Origin: Haliclona indistincta
Taxonomy: Eukaryota > Porifera > Demospongiae > Haplosclerida > Chalinidae
NCBI GenBank assembly: GCA_964017065.1
Contig: OZ024789.1
Location: forward strand, 3,344,657-3,408,656
DNA length: 64,000 bases
Direction of reading: 5' to 3'
The notes beneath the pieces were generated by a model. That model did not search any database, had not been told where the DNA came from, and was given only the letters and a program-made list of their open reading frames with translations. Below are positions 34,950 to 47,104 of the stretch, piece after piece (positions within the stretch are counted from its first letter, which is position 1; every line of letters starts with the position of its first letter). Position numbers and translations under genes: made by a program.

Positions 34950-37136
34950 ATGGCTAGGCACTGCTGCCGATGTTTATCTCGAGGCGCTACCTTGGTGTTG
35001 CTCATGAGTGGTCTACTGTATGCAGTACAACAACTTCAGTTTGCTGCTATTTTTGTCAGTCTTCCCGACAACTTAAAGATTGCCGTAAAAGATATACTCA
35101 TCGCATTATATGTATTGCTACCTGTGACAGGCTGGGTAGCTGAGTCATGGCTTGGACGATATCGAGCTATTGTTGTTGGATTGATCATGTTTTTGGTAAG
35201 CATTCTAACACTACAAGCTGCTTTCGTGATGCTGCAATTTGACTGGACTCTAATTCCAGTACTTACACTGCTTGTAATAAGCATGCTAATAGGTATTTTT
35301 GGCTTTGGAAGCTTCTTTACTATTATGCTACCATTTGCTCTTGACCAAATGATAGGAGCATCAGCTGAACAGCTCGGTGCTGCAGTACACTGGTTCTTCT
35401 GGGCGTTCAATACTGGAGTATTATTGGAATTTATGCTTGAGTATATTCCGATCCCAGACCAGCTCCAATATCTGGACATTCTTCCAGTGATGTTGCTCAC
35501 TTTAGCCACTCTATGTTTCTCAGCTGTTCTGATAATAGAGAGGTTTAGATTCACGTCGACGGTGAACGTGAACGCTAAATTGTGACGTCACGCTTTCTCA
35601 TTGAGGGCAATACAAAATTGAATACAGTTAGTGTGCTGACGTCATACATTTTTATCCAGTCGGCGTTCAAATCGCCACAGACGGCGGTTACTCTCGTCTA
35701 CAGCCACTTTTTGGCGTCAGCAAACGCGGTTATGCGACCAGTCTAGACCTAAGTAGAGCTTATTTACGTACTTAGCTTGGGCGATCGATAGTCGATGGTT
35801 GATAATGCGATTGTTATATCACTAGCCAATACGCCGGCATGGCTTACTCTGGAGACCTAGAAGCCTAAGAGCTGAACTAGCCCATAGCTAGCTAGCACAA
35901 CAACTTGGAAGCACCTACATGGCCACGTGTTTTCACTTTAGAGCTTCTGTGTTGCAGTAGCAATACATGAAGGCTACAATGATGACTTCACAAGTGGTAG
36001 GTCGCCAAAGCTGGCTAGGTTAGCAGTGCAAGCAGTGCTCTGAGTCTCTGACTGCTTTCAGCCCGCACGTTGAGCTTCGGTACACGCCCATTATACTTCC
36101 GCTTTTGTCAGTATACTCGCGTGTTTGTCCGTAATATTATTGTGACGTCACTGACATTTACCGTTAGCCGTCGATGTGAATCTAAACCTCTCTAATGGAC
36201 TGCCTGTACCACAAGTGGCTAGACACTAACAACAAAACTGGCAATCCCATCAAGCTGATCTTTCAAGTGCTCAACTATGCTCGAAAGAACAAGTGCCCTC
36301 GACTTCGCAGTGCATTGACATACATTGATGAGGAACACCCTTCACGTCTTGACTTTGGGAAGCACAAGTTTGGAGGACCATTCACAGAAGAAGAGGTGGA
36401 GGATGTCAAGACAATATTTCGTTTATTTCCAATACTGCTGTTGATATTTGCAGTAGCTTTCTTAAGCGATATCGGACCCAGGCAAACTCCAGTTGCTAAT
36501 CACACAATCAAGAGTCTACGATATTGCAATAAGAGCATTACAAACTTTGTCATGATTCCAGTCTACTGCTTCATGGTGTATCCATTAGCTCGTAATCATA
36601 TTCCAAGCTTGTTGAAGATGATAGGAGCAGGTCTGATCGTGTGTTTGGTTAGCACAGTGATAAATACTGTTGTCACTGCAAATGCGTTTTTCTCACAGAA
36701 TACTACGATATCAGACACTCCTCAAGTACCGATATACTGGATACCAGTCATAGAACTCTTGAATGGAATAGGAATAACAGTGACATTGATGTACGGAATT
36801 GAGTTTACTATGGCTCAGACTCCAAACAGAATGAGAGGAATAATGATGGGACTGGTGATAACTATGATTGGCTGGAGTATAAACGGCAGCAAAATCTTAA
36901 AGCGCATAGTGGGCATATTCAAAATATCTACTCAAAACTATACATTGTACAGTAGTCTAGTGCTACCTCCACTGGCAATGCTGATGATGATAATATTTGT
37001 CATTGTTGCCAAGCGATACAAGCTGAGAGAGAGGGAGAGGCACGTCAACATACAGGCCATAGTGGAGGAACATTACGAGAGATACTTTGACCAGGAGGAG
37101 GAGTACTTGAGAGAAGCTGCTGACATGTACAAATAG
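34950..37136 (+). pseudogene. SLC15/POT-like copy 9, split by a 0.66-kb MITE
   Basis: 5' part 34950-35536, 3' part 36197-37136. Without the element and one AAT duplicate the length is 1527 nt, exactly 509 codons, and the junction restores AVLI-MDCLYHKWLD as in the intact copies. N-terminus ARHCCRCLSRGATLVLLMSG. GSFFTIMLP (F for Y). Variable segment FRLFPILLLIFAVAFLSDIG. Tail LREAADMYK. Both parts are otherwise open, so the insertion looks recent and could be polymorphic. Upstream ATG 34914 would add 12 unconserved residues. Confidence 0.85.
35537..36193. mobile_element. MITE with 3-bp target duplication
   Basis: Terminal inverted repeats start AGAGAGGTTTAGATTCACGT and extend about 26 bp with one mismatch. 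They are flanked by AAT (35534-35536 and 36194-36196). The intact site is visible in the other transporter copies. No ORF. A 3-bp duplication with TIRs suits the PIF/Harbinger superfamily; that assignment is an inference. Confidence 0.8.
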
Positions 37137-37478
37137 TATTAATACCTATTGTTTTATTCATTAATTTTGTCTGGCTTTTTTCAGCTGTTTCGCATCAGTC
37201 TTAAGTCTCAATGTGACCATGATGTGTTTAATGTATTGTAGATATCACTTCTAATTGTTGTATGTTGTATTATCTGTATCCCTCTACAATTTTTACTATT
37301 GCACAAAAAGCCATAAACTGTGATTTTCAACTAGGAGCACAAAGTGTTACATTACACATTGTAGAGCCTGTGGCAGCCTCACAAAGAAACAGACACAAAA
37401 CACCATAAACAGAAACACACATGCAATACGCACATACTTTCATTGTCTTTTGTTAATCTCAATGCATAGAGTACTCAC
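37137..37478. other. Spacer between copy 9 and an LMLN exon
   Basis: AT-rich, no ORF. It contains the 3' flank of copy 9 and, on the minus strand, the LMLN donor GTGAGT at 37478-37473. Confidence 0.4.
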
Positions 37479-39032
37479 CTGATATTCAGCAGGCAGTGCT
37501 TGAGAGTAGTTCCCTAAAATACATCGAGTTACAGCCTTGAAATCAGCTGAGCAACCTCTTCTTTGTTGATCGCCAGAACAATAAGGACGGACTCTTCTGA
37601 TGTTGTCTCTGTCTCTATACAAATCATTAATTGAGTCTTTAGTAAAATTAATTAACTTGAAAAGGTACTGATGACTTTGGATCATGTGATGAACGTGCAA
37701 GAACTATTGACTTAATGTGGAGTCTCAGTCAACAGCCTGCAACCCAGCAAAGCTGTATTTGCTGGAGGGATCTTTTCTGCGCTATTGGAGTGGGAATTAC
37801 TATCTTGCAACTACAACGTAGTTGGTTGTTTATCTCGCCAATAACAGCTAGTCGTTGAGCCATCGCCATCTTGATTTTCGTCGTCAAGCAAGCAGTCTCT
37901 GCGACTTTCATAGACGTCCTACAAGTACTTAACTTTTACTTGTCGCTAGTTTCATCATTGTAGACTTTCCTAATTCACATCTCATTTACATCTAAGTGGT
38001 GTTTCTTTTCCGACGACTAATTTTCTCATTATAATTATACTAGTGCTCTTGGCGTATGCTCTTTGTACGTGACAGAATTCCGTCTAATAGATAGTTAAAA
38101 TCAGTAGGAATGTATAACAGTAGAGATATATGCGGTAACTCATTTTTCACTCATGAGTAGCCGCCATCTTAATTCATGGTCAACCCTACATATCATTGCT
38201 GAAAGAGTGCTACGCGTACTGTAGGTGACCGTATGCTTAGCTCAGGAGACCAACATTAGGGAGTATCAGGCTCAATACTGATACAGCACCTTGATCTTGA
38301 GTATTGTACTCTCTATTCAAACATACGAACATGCAAATGTGTCGCTTGCATCATACTAAGTTGTTCAACTGCACTACAACAATGAGAGTGATCAACTTAC
38401 GTTGAGTTCAAGATCCATCCCAAACAGCTACTATTGAGAAAGTCACACCCCTTGCCACGCCCAGATGATAGATATCTAGCATACCGATAATCTGGCTGGT
38501 ACCATCTGCAATACAATAGAAACAGCACACATCACTAGAACACAGGCAATACAATAATGTAAAAATATCGGCTATAGTTAGGCAGACAAAACTCGGCAGT
38601 TTTTAAGTTTAGTTTAACCGTGACCATGATGGGTTGTGCATTGACAAATAAAGATTACAATTGACGGAACATCAATCTCCACTGTCAAGCTCACAAAGTA
38701 AGAGTTTTAGCAAGACATTTCTAAAAGGAAAACTACACTGTTAGATTTTAACATACAAGAATGAATCACTGATAAAAATAATGATATTTAGAGCTTAGCT
38801 TACCCAGAGTCTTCGAGGACAGCAAGTGTGATATTAGAGATGATCGGAGTGACAGACGGTTCAGTCGTCATTAGCTCACTCTGTAGAGTCAAGCCTCAGA
38901 CATAATCCCTCACTCATAACATTCACAGCTTACACTAAGCAGTCTTTCCTCCCACAGCAGTCTCCCTCCAGCCTGGTCCTCTAGCGGGGCACCGGGTAAA
39001 GACGAACAGTTGAAATGAGCTCTTGCCTCTCG
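37479..39032 (-). CDS. LMLN: Leishmanolysin-like peptidase, middle exon block
   Basis: Minus-strand exons: 39032-38934 (REARAHFNCSSLPGAPLEDQ to WEERLLS), 38880-38804 (SELMTTEPSV to ITLAVLEDSG), 38505-38401 (WYQPDYRYARYLSSGRGKGCDF) and 37614-37479 (DRDNIRRVRPYCSGDQQRRG to ALPAEYQ). Phases are 0, 2, 2, 0 at successive junctions and borders are GT/AG. The blocks follow in order the part of family M8 after the active-site helix: the LEDxGWY stretch, the GxxxGCDF motif, the Cys-rich start of the C-terminal domain and PxEYQ. The upstream exon with HExxH is not visible; it may lie in the N gap or further right. The CT-rich microsatellite forms the polypyrimidine tract before 39032. Continues at 20769 across an intron of about 16.7 kb. 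Confidence 0.8.
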
Positions 39033-39036
39033 CTTC

Positions 39037-39136
39037 AGAGAGAGAGAGAGAGAGGGGGGGGAGGAGGGAGAGAGGGAGAGAGAGAGATAAGGGAGAGAGG
39101 GAGGGAGGGTGGAAGAGAGGGAGGGAAGGAGGGAGG
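39037..39136. repeat. GA-rich microsatellite at the gap edge
   Basis: Imperfect (GA)n/(GGGA)n, about 100 bp, running into the N gap. It probably caused the assembly break. ORFs spanning it are artefacts. Confidence 0.9.
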
Positions 39137-39336
39137 NNNNNNNNNNNNNNNNNNNNNNNNNNNNNNNNNNNNNNNNNNNNNNNNNNNNNNNNNNNNNNNN
39201 NNNNNNNNNNNNNNNNNNNNNNNNNNNNNNNNNNNNNNNNNNNNNNNNNNNNNNNNNNNNNNNNNNNNNNNNNNNNNNNNNNNNNNNNNNNNNNNNNNNN
39301 NNNNNNNNNNNNNNNNNNNNNNNNNNNNNNNNNNNN
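39137..39336. other. Assembly gap (200 N)
   Basis: Exactly 200 Ns, a round number that suggests an arbitrary gap length. The BEL/Pao reading frame enters it from the right and does not emerge on the left, so real sequence is missing. Confidence 0.98.
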
Positions 39337-41613
39337 GCTTGAGGACGAACCTTTCTTCACATGACATGGGTGTGTCTTCAGGAGGAATTTCTTCAATTTC
39401 CCAGAACTTACGAAGAAGTTCATCAGTTGTGACGACTGCACTGTGATGTACTACGACATGGTGTGTTGGTTCGGAAAGTCGTGCTTGATCACCTTGCATT
39501 GATCCAGCCATTACCCATCCGAATGAGGTTTCCATAGCAATGGGAGAACCAGTAACTCCGGACCGCCGGCCGTGTAGTAACACGGAACTGAATATGTCTA
39601 CACCAAGCAGAATGTCAATGCTTCCGGGAGTGGCGAAGTCAGGATCTGCAAACTGAATGCCCTTGAGGTGAGTCCATGATTGGTCTACTTGAATTGGATG
39701 GATAGGGAGATCACACGTGACCTTCGGTAGGACAATAGCTTCGACATCGATCACCTTGTTCATTGACCATATGGACGAGATCCGAAATTGCACAATCGAT
39801 TGCATGTTGCTTTGACCTGAAATTCCGCCAATGCCAGTGATCTGAGCTGCACGTTGAACGTGAGGAATCTGCAAGAGATGTACGAGACGCTTGGAGACAA
39901 AGGAGGTTGAAGACCCAGAATCAAGAAGAGCTCTAGCTTGTATTGTAGTGCCATGGTTGGTAGTCACAAGTACTCGGGCTGTCATCAGCAAGATCTGACT
40001 TGATTTGAGTGCAGATTGAGCAGTGTGTGATAGAACAGTCGGTAAAGAACTGGGTGCCGGAACAACTGGGGAACCATCAGTTGGATTGGGGGGTTTCAGA
40101 AGATTTGTCTCGGAGTGCAGCAGAGTGTGATGACGTCTTTGGCATACACGGCACCTGTGCACAGAGCTGCAATTCTTTCCAATGTGTCCTGTTCTGAGAC
40201 AGTTTATGCACAGTCCATTCGACTTCACCAATCCGATCATTTGTTCATGAGATAATCACTTGAATTTAGGACAAGAGTGTATTTGATGTGACGTGGATTT
40301 GCACACCACACAGGCTTCTTTGGCATTGCTTGGGGAAAGATTTGGAGTAGGACGTGGTGTCTGGACGTTGACTGGAAAGGAAGGAATCTTATTCGGTGCA
40401 CTTGGTCGATTCTTGAAAGTTTCAGCTGCTTGTGCTCGAAGATTGAGAAAGGTTAGGAAATCAGAGTAGTGAGGGACAGAAGTGGAACTTTGACTGTACT
40501 TTTGCCATTCGAACATTGTGTTGTCATCTAATTTCAACTCAAGAGCGGACGTGATGAATTGCCCGGACGGCTCGCAATCCATAGCTTTGAGGGCACGAAG
40601 ATGTTGGTTGACGATGTCGTGGAGCCGTCTCAGTTCTTTGCCATTCCCATCTTTTATAGTGCAGGAGCCTCGAGTATGGCACGAACATGTGCTTGATGTA
40701 TTAGCCTTGGACGATCATAACGCTTCCGCAAACAGTCGATCGCCTCCTTGTAGTCATCACCCGAGTTGGATAATCCTTCCACAACGTAACGAGCATTTCC
40801 ACCTTTCAGAGCTTGTTTCAGATACGCTAGCTTCTCAGCTTCGGTGAGACGTTTATGAGAGTGTACAGAGATAGAGAATTGTTCCCAGAATGATTGCCAA
40901 TGAACGAAATTGCCATCAAACGTTGGAACATCTAATCGAGGTAGTTTGACACTACCGTTAGGAGAGGCGGAGCTCTTGGCCTGATCTTGCAGAGTGCGGC
41001 GTATCTTCAGAGCGATCTCGAAGTGTGTTTTTTGGAGGTCGGATTCTTGACCTGCTAGAGCAGGGTCTTCGGTTTCTAGTGCTAGTATTTCTCTTGACAC
41101 GCAGTTGATCTCAGTTTTTGCGTCACTCAATTGACTCTCGTATTGCGACAAAAGACAAGCGTCGACATCAGGAGTTGCTAGAGCAGTATCCACAGCTGTG
41201 GCAAGCTCTTCAATTTTCTTTTTGAGGTATGTCAGGCGTCTGGACAATTGTCGGTTGGGAGGAGTTCGGGAGGACGTTGAAGCAGACGAGGTCACGGTGT
41301 ATTCTTCACATTCGGCAATAAGCTGATGAATTTGTGAAGTCAGTCGAGCAGTCCATTCATGGTGCTTGTCTAGCTCGGCTTGTTCTGTAGCGAGCTCAGC
41401 GTCATCTACCAAATCTACAATTGACAGATGATTGGTCTTGAAGTCTGTCGTGGCCTCTTTCAATTGTTCTAGTTCGCGTATGAGAGATGCCAAAGTTGTA
41501 GTCGTACGTTCTTTGTTCTTTCCAATCTCGGATACTTTTGCTGTTACGTTTGTAATAGTGTGACAGGCAACGCTACGACGTCGACGATGGCTTCTTAAAG
41601 CTTCCTCGGCCAT
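39337..41613 (-). pseudogene. BEL/Pao retrotransposon gag-protease-pol fragment
   Basis: From ATG 41613: a coiled-coil-rich gag with LPRLDVPTFDGNFVHWQSFW (the DUF1759-type gag signature), Cys/His knuckles CVVCKSTSHQIHSC and CINCLRTGHIGKNC, and an aspartic protease with LLDSGSSTSFV and GIGGISG. The start of pol follows (LRKFWEIEEIP) and runs into the gap. Two lesions are seen: an extra T near 40655 shifts the frame between APAL and KDGNGKELRR, and an in-frame TGA stands at 40258-40256 after CPKFK. Reverse transcriptase, RNase H and integrase are not in the window. The element lies between the LMLN exons and KMO, on the same strand as both. Confidence 0.9.
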
Positions 41614-41656
41614 GATTATAGACAGAGGAAAATATGGATGTGACTCACTTTAGAAT

Positions 41657-42072
41657 CCGGCTCGGTGGACCATTATGTTAGCGCCTTCTCCCGATTCGTG
41701 AGGATACAACATGCACCATGAGGGATTCTGAAATTTCTTTTTTGTATAATTAGAATTATAGTAAAATTGTCCCAAACATCAACATTTGTAACCAAGCTTG
41801 TAAACATGTTTCCGTTTGCAATAGTTTTTATACACGTTACAAGATGTTTACAACGCTTGCCAATTACATGGAAATCCTGAGTTACAAGCAAGTTTAAAAC
41901 TAAGCTTTTTCGCACTGTGGTACGTACGTAATGCAATACAATACATCTACATACATGTCATTGCAGAAGGGCAATGTTTAAATTGGAATATGAAAGATGT
42001 TGAAACATCATACCACTTATACATGTACACAAAAGCTTTTGCATCTAAATAAACACATTTTGAGACATAACA
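41657..42072 (-). repeat. BEL/Pao 5' LTR and primer-binding site
   Basis: Read on the minus strand, the LTR starts TGTTATGTC at 42072 and ends GCGCTAACA at 41676 (397 bp, TGTTA/TAACA ends). It holds a TATAAAAA box near 41831. Just downstream, TGGTCCACCGAGCCGG (41672-41657) is the likely primer-binding site, of the type I associate with BEL elements. The LTR begins only 32 bp after the KMO stop codon. The partner LTR is not visible. Confidence 0.7.
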
Positions 42073-42104
42073 AATCAGTTACTGAGCATATTTCATATCT
42101 AAAT

Positions 42105-43423
<1,319 letters not shown>

Positions 43424-43590
43424 GGTCAGGGGACACTAGTACACACCAGTCGTCGCGCTGGAATGTCAGGGGACACTAGTATACCAAAGTTGTACACGTC
43501 GCAACTATAGTTGTGACCCAATCAGATTGTAGCATTACGTATATACGTTATGAATCTAATTAATTATTAATTACGTAATCGGCCTATTAC
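43424..43590. repeat. MITE-related sequence upstream of KMO
   Basis: TCAGGGGACACTAGTA occurs twice (43426 and 43466), followed by TGACCCAATCAGATTG. The order matches the interior of the 317-bp element at 44766-45082. It lies directly on the KMO 5' side, where a promoter would be expected. Confidence 0.6.
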
Positions 43591-43750
43591 GTACACAAAA
43601 AAACTTATGATCGGTAGTGTTATCGGTAGTGTTTCATCCTGCTTATGATCGGTAGTGTTGTCATGCATTGGCTTGTTATAATTGTTATCAATAATCATGG
43701 ATACTGTCTTGATTACAACTTTTCATAAAAATAATATGATTGTGCATTAT

Positions 43751-43905
43751 GTTCCGCGCTTTTTAGGAATTTGCGCTTTCTCGAGAAAGCGCTGCACTTT
43801 CTCCAGAAAGCGCAGCGCTTTCTCGAGAAAGCCCGCGCTTTCTAAGGATTCCTAGAAAGCGCTGCGCTTTCTCGAGAAAGCGCAAATTCCCTAAAAGCGT
43901 GGAAC
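43751..43905. repeat. 155-bp nested palindrome built of GCGCTTTCTCGAGAAAGCGC units
   Basis: The outer ends GTTCCGCGCTTTTTAGGAAT and the reverse complement of ATTCCCTAAAAGCGTGGAAC pair with each other. In between, the 20-bp self-complementary unit with core CTCGAG occurs complete or near-complete about four times. GC-rich in an AT-rich setting. No gene. Confidence 0.85.
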
Positions 43906-43917
43906 ACATACATGTAC

Positions 43918-44590
43918 AAGAAATAAAAAGATTTCTAACGAAATCAAAAGGATGTAGGGATAAAGAAATCTGCTACTGGTCCACAATGTAAACCAACAAG
44001 GAGCAAGCAGGGAATGGTTAACACGATTGACTTGCTAATAGACCATAGATCCCTACATCAGTGGCTGTAAATAAGATTTTGACTACATGTATATACAATA
44101 ATTATTAATTTTATCCACAAGCTAAATTTTAATTCAATGCACGTCAGGTATCAGTCAATAGCAACTAGCAGAACTGCTGTAGTCAGCCACTGATGTAGGG
44201 ATCTATGGTCTGTTAGCAAGTCTATCGTGTACCATTCCATGCTGCTCTTGTTGGTTTACATTGTGGACCAGTAGCAGATTTCTTATCCCTATATCCTTTT
44301 GATTTCGTTAGAAATCTTTTTATTTCTTGTTTGTATCCTTTTTCTTTTACAGTGAGTTTCCAATTTTTGGTGCAGTTCGAATTCGGCAAGATAATGTATC
44401 TCTTTGTTTCCACCATTGGTTTGGTTTGGTTTGCTTTTGTTGATAAATTGCCTTTTTAACTGTAGCTCCTAAATACTGAAACTAGCTCATGTATTCATGC
44501 ATGCTGCAGCCTGGATTGCACAGCATACGAGCCCCGCCCACTCTGGTTAGAATTTTCTGTATGGCTGTGATACTATCTGGCAAGCAGCAG
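43918..44590 (-). mobile_element. Hairpin-ended repeat family, truncated copy S
   Basis: The long-palindrome end (43918-44328, AAGAAATAAAAAG to TTTTTATTTCTT) is followed by TTGTATCCTTTTTCTTTTA and, near 44520, CATACGAGCCCCGCCCAC, the same order as copy A at 12629-13215. The rest of the element, including the CTAA hairpin, is missing. It lies head-to-head with copy C. Confidence 0.75.
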
Positions 44591-44765
44591 AACTGTAGTA
44601 TTGTGTTAATATGTGATTACTATAGTTTGCACATCTACAGACCCACTAGCGACTTGCTTAGTAGTTAGTATTTAATCTGTGTATACCACTATTAGGGAGA
44701 CACGGTAGTGTCTCCCTATGTAGGGTTGAACGAGAAAACAAGATGGCGGCTACATACAATGTATT

Positions 44766-45082
44766 TAGTCAGGCGTGGCCTGCCTAATTGCATACTGTAT
44801 ATAGTCAGGGGACACTAGTATACACGACTTGTGCCCGTCGCAGCTATAGCTGCAGACCCAATCAGATTGCAGTATCAGTTATGAATCTAATTTAAAACGT
44901 AATAATTACGTAACACTACAGCTATATGGCAGCTGTATAGCACGTGTACGCCCACGCATGTTAATACTACGTTAACCACTTCCTAAAATAATTGTAACCG
45001 CTACATTCCAGCGCGACGACTCAGGTATACTAGTGTCCCCTGACTATATACAGTATGCGATTAGGCAGGCCACGCCTGACTA
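44766..45082. mobile_element. MITE with 9-bp target duplication
   Basis: Terminal inverted repeats TAGTCAGGCGTGGCCTGCC extend inward (GCATACTGTATATAGTC). The direct repeat CAATGTATT flanks it at 44757-44765 and 45083-45091. A 9-bp duplication is typical of Mutator-like elements. Copies A and B show the empty site. Confidence 0.85.
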
Positions 45083-45251
45083 CAATGTATTAGCGTTCAA
45101 ACGCTGATATTTCGCCTGGTGATGAATTTTATACGTCCATAGACGCTTAAATCTGCTATCTGGCGTTGCCCCATCTTACAGTAGCAAGGAGATTGCTCTA
45201 GATTGTTACTAAAGTGACGAACCTGGAAACGGTGAAAATCGAGTTTCGTCA

Positions 45252-45266
45252 TCTTCTCTTTTTTCT

Positions 45267-45313
<47 letters not shown>

Positions 45314-45338
45314 CTTTCTTTCTTTCTTTCTTTCTTTC

Positions 45339-45403
<65 letters not shown>

Positions 45404-45420
45404 TTTCTTTCTTTCTTTCT

Positions 45421-45452
<32 letters not shown>

Positions 45453-45477
45453 TTCTTTCTTTCTTTCTTTCTTCTTC

Positions 45478-45518
<41 letters not shown>

Positions 45519-45544
45519 TTTCTTTTCTTTCTTTCTTTCTTTCT

Positions 45545-45576
<32 letters not shown>

Positions 45577-45600
45577 TTCTTTCTTTCTTTCTTTCTTTCT

Positions 45601-45695
<95 letters not shown>

Positions 45696-45721
45696 TTCTT
45701 TCTTCTTTCTTTCTTTCTTTT

Positions 45722-45785
<64 letters not shown>

Positions 45786-45848
45786 TTCTTTCTTTCTTTC
45801 TTTCTCTTTCTTTCTTTTCTTTCTTTCTTTCTTTCTTTCTCTTCTTCT

Positions 45849-45919
<71 letters not shown>

Positions 45920-45935
45920 TTCTTTCTTTCTTTTT

Positions 45936-45975
<40 letters not shown>

Positions 45976-45976
45976 T

Positions 45977-46052
<76 letters not shown>

Positions 46053-46078
46053 TTCTTCTTCTTCTTCTTTCTTTCTTC
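45252..46078. repeat. CTTT microsatellite, about 0.83 kb
   Basis: Nearly pure (CTTT)n with interspersed CTT and CTC. It occupies the position of a tract of about 40 bp in copies A and B. Lys/Arg/Glu-rich or Phe/Ser-rich ORFs across it are meaningless. Confidence 0.95.
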
Positions 46079-47104
46079 CACTCGCCTAGCACCTTTACGT
46101 GAGCAGTGCCGAGACCAAAACACCCACGAACAGTCGTGAAATTCTCCTGGCATGTGCCTTTTGAACTTAGTTTTTAGCGAAACGGCGATATAAATTCCGC
46201 GATTTCTCGATCGTGATCCATTGTCAGCTAAGTGTTAGACGCCATTAACATTGTAGTGATTGCGCAATACGCACGTGACCAAGCTGTGGTTAGCGCACGT
46301 GACCAAGAACAAGCTTGAGTATCGCCACGCCGTATAGCTCACGGAGAACACATAAATTATTTGTCTGGAGTCTTCGAAGAACGGTAAGCTAGCTAGCGCA
46401 GAATCACCATTCTGCCTTGCCAGATAATTATAACCATTGTAAACAAGTGTGGGCGTGGCTCGTATGCACTGTATTCATGCACGCGTAGGCGAGCTGATAT
46501 CTACAGCATAACAATTATTTAGCTACAAGTTTAAAATTGTTAATAATAAAGAAAAGACATCAACAACAGGAAAACCAAACCAATGGTGGAAGCAAAGATG
46601 GTACAGTAATTGCATGATATTGAACTGTACTTCACTGAAAAAGAAAAAAGGACACAAACAAGAAAATAAAAAGATTTCTATCGAAATCAAAAGGATGTAG
46701 GGTTATGAAATCTACCACTGGTCAACTATGTAAACTAACAAGGAACAAGCATGGAATGGTAACACGATTGACTTGCTAACAGACCATAGATCCCTACATC
46801 AGTGGCTGTACATAAGCTGTCACAAGCGGAATGCACGTCAGGTGTCAGTCAACAGCAACAAGCTAAGCTGAACTAGCTATAGTCAACTACAGCAGCCACT
46901 GATGTAGGGATCTATGGTCTGTTAGCAAGTCAATCGTGTTACCATTCCATGCTTGTTCCTTGTTAGTTTACATAGTTGACCAGTGGTAGATTTCACAACC
47001 CTACATCCTTTTGATTTCGATAGAAATCTTTTTATTTTCTTTTGATCTGTGTTCGTATACTCGCTATTTCTAATAATCAACCATGCTACCAATCGAACAC
47101 TACA

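Larger units (their letters stand above)
44692..47041 (+). mobile_element. Hairpin-ended repeat family, copy C (2350 bp)
   Basis: Starts TTAGGGAGACACGGTAGTGT and ends with the long palindrome (about 46665-47041, ...TTTTATTTTCTT). Flanking bases are A and T. Relative to copy B it contains a 317-bp MITE (44766-45082) and a greatly expanded CTTT tract (45252-46078). The remaining sequence is collinear with B. Confidence 0.8.

Noticed and set aside
35036..35554. 172-codon minus-strand ORF and many similar antisense ORFs opposite the array genes
   Set aside because: They are antisense shadows of the conserved transporter-like coding sequence and recur at the same place in each copy for that reason.
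39015..39446. ORFs running through the N gap
   Set aside because: They depend on unknown residues and the GA microsatellite.
43751..43905. CRISPR-like array or attachment site
   Set aside because: The units are adjoining self-complementary palindromes without spacers, in a eukaryotic genome.
45097..46153. Long ORFs rich in Lys, Arg and Glu (minus) or Phe, Ser and Leu (plus)
   Set aside because: They translate the CTTT microsatellite in several frames; no gene is supported.
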